A stretch of 31,660 nt of DNA, from the NCBI GenBank assembly GCA_019648995.1, contig BLXT01000588.1, positions 3,669,288 to 3,700,947 on the forward strand, given 5' to 3'. Shown here in pieces: positions 30,544 through 31,660 of this stretch. Origin of the DNA: Plakobranchus ocellatus. Taxonomy: Eukaryota; Mollusca; Gastropoda; Plakobranchidae. Numbering within the stretch: position 1 is the first letter of the stretch; every line of letters starts with the position of its first letter. A model generated the notes under the pieces. It did no database searches, was not told where the DNA came from, and saw only the letters and a program-made list of their open reading frames with translations. Position numbers and translations under genes: made by a program.

Positions 30544-31620
30544 ATTAATTTCCTCCAACTATCGCGAAAATTCTTGGCATAGTGGTTTAGGGTGTGCAAA
30601 AAAAAAGTCTCCAGTCTGGTAAGACAAACATATTTCAAAACCCAACAAACTGAAGGAAAAAAAAAGGTAGTGGAGAGACACCTATACAGTATGACCTTGA
30701 TATGGCTTGGCCCTTAGAGTGTCAAGAGGCTCAGAGCCAAACATTTGCCTAAGAGGTCATCTTCTCTGAAGACTGCTGCTTAGCTCTCACATGGGTATTT
30801 CTTTTTATCTATCTGTGTGTACGGTGGGCCATATCACACAAAATGGAGAAGTGATAAATGTGAAAGGAATTCTTTAGAGAATCTCTCAAGAATGCTTTGC
30901 ATTTTTCGGATAGAAAAGCAAAACAAAAAAAGGCATAATTTACAGCACACCTAAAATATAAAAGATCGACAATAAAAGCTACAAATGTGGAAAAAAGAGA
31001 GAAGAAGGAAGAAAAAGATGTTGAATTAATGCGAATTGCCTTCGAGCAGAAATGACAAAGGACTCGCTGACAACAAAAAAGATTGATATAGATGAGTATA
31101 TATTACACCCTGTTTGATAGTAGCAATATTCAACATTATTTTACCCCTAATAGTTGTATGCGGAACATACAGCACCAGTTATTTGAATTAAAATAAAGCC
31201 AACATAAAAATCACACATTAAATGTGATGCAATGTTGGATAAAATATATTCTGTAATAAAAAATGCATGCAATATTATGAAACCTTTAAGTGATTCGCCA
31301 AGTTCCATTTCTCTCAGACCATCAAAATTTTTAGAGGAAATGATCAATCATCAAAGCTGTGTCCAGGAGACCTTTCGAGCTGAAAGCTATAACTAAAGCA
31401 AGTGAAAAAGCATCATTTTTAGAAATCAGCTATGAAGGAAATTATAAGTTTTTATGGACCATAAAAGACTCCAGACTAAGAAAATTATCTGATATAGCCA
31501 ATGCATTATGCTAATTCCTACAGATGCACATGCAAACAATCCATTTTCCAGAAAAGATTTGATTACGATGATGGGCTAGCAGGATGAGTTCTGTACAATT
31601 GCTTGTTCCAGGTATTGCAC
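30544..31620. other. AT-rich stretch, nothing recognised
   Basis: It may contain the 5' non-coding exon and promoter of the RG-rich gene, but no donor or promoter could be singled out by eye. No gene is supported. Confidence 0.5.
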
Positions 31621-31631
31621 ATTTTGTAAAA

Positions 31632-31637
31632 AATAAA
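31632..31637 (+). terminator. Plus-strand polyadenylation signal with GT-rich downstream element (candidate)
   Basis: AATAAA followed by GTTATTGTTGGTTGTTTTTT at the very edge of the window looks like a textbook 3' end. No plus-strand exon upstream of it was recognised, so it may belong to a transcript or element whose coding part lies elsewhere, or be chance. Confidence 0.3.
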
Positions 31638-31660
31638 GTTATTGTTGGTTGTTTTTTTTT

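Overview
The window is animal genomic DNA, AT-rich and intron-bearing. It carries spliced GT-AG exons, decayed non-LTR retrotransposons, a tRNA-derived SINE, TA-flanked miniature DNA transposons and many microsatellites. The mix of repeats fits an aquatic invertebrate, most likely a mollusc, but no host marker gene is present and I hold that only loosely. Nothing in it is prokaryotic.

Layout. Positions 1-7200 are a graveyard of mobile elements. Two decayed copies of one non-LTR retrotransposon lie at 1-1920 and 3450-4935, both on the plus strand. Between them is an LTR-like block with a primer-binding-site-like sequence, flanked by two copies of a ~60-bp repeat. A 4-N assembly gap follows, then a minus-strand pseudogene of a dispersed invertebrate family (DEQGExFHQDI signature, 5345-6260). 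The block ends with a GC-rich foldback element with long inverted arms (6377-7195). Positions 7200-12230 are intergenic and AT-rich, holding a 100-bp direct repeat, a degenerate pogo-like element and a SINE.

The one well-supported host gene is on the minus strand, from 29899 down to 12912. I assembled it from seven exons (29874-29899, 27004-27158, 26485-26662, 24318-24401, 21068-21212, 17486-18065, 12912-15256). All six junctions have GT-AG sites and keep one open frame of 1170 codons from an ATG at 29899. The product looks like a nuclear RNA-binding protein: a small globular N-terminus, a basic patch, an Arg/Ser/Asp-rich exon, a charged coiled coil and a long RG/RGRG tail. I do not recognise the family. 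Its introns hold two TA-flanked pogo-like MITEs, a LINE 3' tail 18 bp from an exon, and tandem and mini-satellite arrays.

Upstream of the gene, 29900-31660 holds a decayed retroelement-derived fragment that resembles a PD-(D/E)XK nuclease C-terminus, and a plus-strand polyadenylation signal at the window edge. I found no multi-gene system. The items most worth checking are the unassigned RG-rich gene with its 26-nt first coding exon, the foldback element, and the repeat-flanked LTR-like block.
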